Shown: piece by piece, positions 62,901 through 64,000 of the stretch
How positions within the stretch are numbered: the first letter of the stretch is position 1
Layout: each line of letters begins with the position of its first letter
Assembly (NCBI GenBank): GCA_001643675.2
Contig: LSRY02000013.1
Span: forward strand, 1,428,501 to 1,492,500
DNA length: 64,000 nucleotides
Direction of reading: 5' to 3'
From: Monocercomonoides exilis
Taxonomy: Eukaryota; Preaxostyla; Oxymonadida; Polymastigidae
Made by a program: the position numbers and the translations under genes
Notes under the pieces: generated by a model
Seen by the model: only the letters and a program-made list of their open reading frames with translations
What the model was told of the DNA's origin: nothing
The model's database searches: none

Positions 62901-64000
62901 CTCTCTTCCTTCTTCTCTCTCATCGCATTCCACTTTTATTTCATCATCTTCACAACTGTCTTTGTCTCATTGTTCTCTTTCTCTTCAAAATCATTCATCA
63001 GAATTATCTTTTCTATTCTTATCTGTTGAATCAGGAATCCTGACAATTGATTCGTTTTCTGATTCGTCTATCACTTTGAGTGAAAATCCATTGATTTCAT
63101 TGTCTGGAAGTGGAACAAATACCGAGTCAATGAGCACCAAATGGTTGAACATGACGAACTGCACTTTTTCAGAAATAGAAAGAGCAGCTGGAAGTGGAGG
63201 CTGTGTGAGCATTGATAATGGCAACGATGAAAATTCAAATGGTGAAATAAATATTGAAGAATGCATTTTTGATGAATGCTCTGTATTGGTTGATGAAAGC
63301 AGAGGAGGGGCTATCAATGCTCAGTTGAAAGGGAGCATTCAAATGAATGTCATTTCATGCACATTCACAAAATGCACTGCACCAGCTGGAGAAGAAGGGA
63401 AAACTGGCTTTGGTGGAGGAATGGCGCTGAAGCTGATTGATGAATATTCTTCATTTGTGATTTCATCACCTGTTTTTGATTTAGAAAAACCAAATATTGC
63501 AAAATATGGAAATGATCTTTTCGTTGAAGCATTCAACTTGACAAAGTGCATCACAAATGACACACTTCCATTTGTATCTGGGCATCTTGCTGATGTTTCC
63601 TTGGATTCCATGAGAGGCTTTGATGGGAGTGACACAACGAATGCCATCCCGCTGGTGTATTTCTGGCGAACATTTGGCTCAGAGATATTTATTGAGGGAG
63701 GTGGAAAAGACGTGTGCATTTGTGGACTTTCAGATTATCCTTGTCTTTCAATTGGTTATTCATTGGATCGATTGCCAGGAGGAAATGAAAGGAATATTTA
63801 CATAATTAGAAAAGGAATTCTTCAGAAGAGTGTTGATCTCAGTGGAATTTCAATAAAATCGGATGATACAAATAAATGCTCTTTGGAATGTTATTCATCA
63901 CTTGAAGGAACAGATGAAGCTGTAATGAAGATTTCTGGAATCACAAATTTCGAACTAATTGACTTTGTGATCCCAACATCATTTGAAAATCGTATGAACG
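59998..64000 (+). CDS. large beta-helix surface protein (polymorphic outer membrane-like), partial
   Basis: One continuous frame from ATG at 59998 to the window edge: more than 1330 codons, no stop, no intron. The N-terminus 'MRMLLLLFASLILGKAFEA' is a secretion signal. The body is made of short beta-strand repeats with Cys, Asn and Gly-Gly turns, for example 'CTFDGIERTTSGASVMSF', 'NGLGGGILL', 'SRGGAINA' and 'GKTGFGGGMAL'. These are typical of right-handed parallel beta-helices. Each large module opens with a Cys...ProCys...Thr motif: 'YACGLNEIHPCGTIRHCL', 'HTHCGIAQFPCLTIKHSL' and 'VCICGLSDYPCLSIGYSL'. All Gln codons are CAA or CAG. A C-terminal membrane helix is expected beyond the window, as seen in the 16-17.7-kb relative. 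Role inferred: cell-surface adhesion or coat. Confidence 0.88.
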   Translation, partial: MRMLLLLFASLILGKAFEAQYVSGSARFQNKGILSNCYFFNNSLYLGSGYSNDAQHLSEIDINFLFEQISLLEVKRFQSGLSTVKNTFLGLHNSTVGLKNVAIEHSSSTCVLITGKSTVTMDSCISHQKSESPFLLQSGSICFTNMSLIPQKNLCPSSLIFSSDDSNIVILRNSIVADLIASSSDYFLLSGKSKREQIDHCAFRNMSVKYDKNSDWNVEHSCLLSSMENTIIHSSVNVFEGGISGGSFSSEKFVCKNTSICNGKREANALKKKVHIDSTANESFSLCEWIDCTAEQGGALYVHDNEKAILRVENSSFTRCNASSTRGGGIYALKIAECIVLHSSFTQCTCASLKGDGGGGGIRVENVYVQSMVDDCSFRNCSSGNDGGAMEIRPTNTKSQKKCIINSLFDNCRSNHSTNGIGGAIDHWGCTDQVIFSNCKFCNCYSMNGGGAVGILINSYNNGTLFYFCFFHNNSCVKGGHDIMLQDSTSNNIDSTCYSTRNTTNRVSTDAYVVIDKSVWLRNNFGIMRFVSSTETQPNAIDTYACGLNEIHPCGTIRHCLTQLIPDIVTDIEILTGTITETKNVDCGINTFTIYGQSDLSSTVQIEFEASGLSLFSVSVGTLTVRDFILVHNSVHPNNRGSRLFEITGAGEMHVSGLNISTGSEYSLETAFTTELINVQSGMFQMENVNWAKTISSTSLFSLSSTNEISLTLSECTFDGIERTTSGASVMSFSNDKANIDLDSCSFSGCGSTCSENGGSMMLCVGEANEVKVKGGTFNECFCSSSNGLGGGILLRLFSDNPNFLISSSFGTNTAKWGSDIFVLSPNLEMTAKSKKISCVTDSLDSFDKVRGYDNGNTSVAIPPCIYLLPTPEEIYVSNSEASDHTHCGIAQFPCLTIKHSLTRLTGTKKVVVSGMIQMSDELTFAGQKHEIRGNDDQSGWTVFDSNSISNSTMITASIETELSKLIFSLPSSLSSHSTFISSSSQLSLSHCSLSLQNHSSELSFLFLSVESGILTIDSFSDSSITLSENPLISLSGSGTNTESMSTKWLNMTNCTFSEIERAAGSGGCVSIDNGNDENSNGEINIEECIFDECSVLVDESRGGAINAQLKGSIQMNVISCTFTKCTAPAGEEGKTGFGGGMALKLIDEYSSFVISSPVFDLEKPNIAKYGNDLFVEAFNLTKCITNDTLPFVSGHLADVSLDSMRGFDGSDTTNAIPLVYFWRTFGSEIFIEGGGKDVCICGLSDYPCLSIGYSLDRLPGGNERNIYIIRKGILQKSVDLSGISIKSDDTNKCSLECYSSLEGTDEAVMKISGITNFELIDFVIPTSFENRMN

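Overview
The window is eukaryotic protist nuclear DNA. Intergenic DNA is AT-rich, genes carry short GT-AG introns, STOP codons TAA and TGA close intact genes, and there is no bacterial gene layout. I read it as an oxymonad flagellate (Preaxostyla), close to Monocercomonoides. The main reason is a protein at 18.6-24.7 kb that I recognise from memory as one of a large paralogous family of that genus. Signal-peptide beta-helix surface proteins with 'PC.T' repeats and a sperm-tail PG-rich repeat protein fit this. The assignment is an inference that a protein search would settle.

Layout. 0.3-7.4 kb: one long decayed Ser-rich gene on + and a relic of a beta-helix surface protein on -. 9.0-17.7 kb, all on -: an iron-containing alcohol dehydrogenase (2 exons), a small coiled-coil gene (3 exons proposed), a 500-residue SHIPPO/STPG-repeat protein rebuilt from 13 exons, and a frameshifted beta-helix membrane protein. 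18.6-24.7 kb: a three-exon gene of the oxymonad paralogous family, cut in its second exon by a 4.57-kb DIRS-type tyrosine-recombinase retrotransposon with three open ORFs, inverted termini and an internal complementary region. 25.7-38.6 kb: a graveyard of decayed Ser-rich genes in both orientations, with a broken Merlin transposon inside. 38.9-53.9 kb: dense DNA transposons (hAT, pogo/Tigger-like, PIF/Harbinger-like, a second Merlin with very long inverted repeats) and at least two palindromic MITE families. 54-59.7 kb: AT-rich DNA with faint relics. 59,998 to the right edge: a large intact beta-helix surface protein with a signal peptide, cut by the window end.

The clearest biology is the DIRS-like element. 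Its own structure defines both ends to a few bases, and deleting it restores the reading frame of the host gene. A second thread is splicing. Most introns inferred here, in host genes and in the hAT and pogo transposases alike, begin GTTTG instead of the usual GTAAG or GTATG. A third is that the two Merlin copies and the Harbinger-like gene are interrupted almost only by TAA and TAG, which could be decay or a sign of origin in a lineage that reads UAR as glutamine.

The expressed genes suggest a fermenting flagellate: an alcohol dehydrogenase for reducing aldehydes, a microtubule-associated SHIPPO protein for flagella or axostyle, and exported beta-helix surface proteins. No rRNA, tRNA, CRISPR array or virus was recognised.
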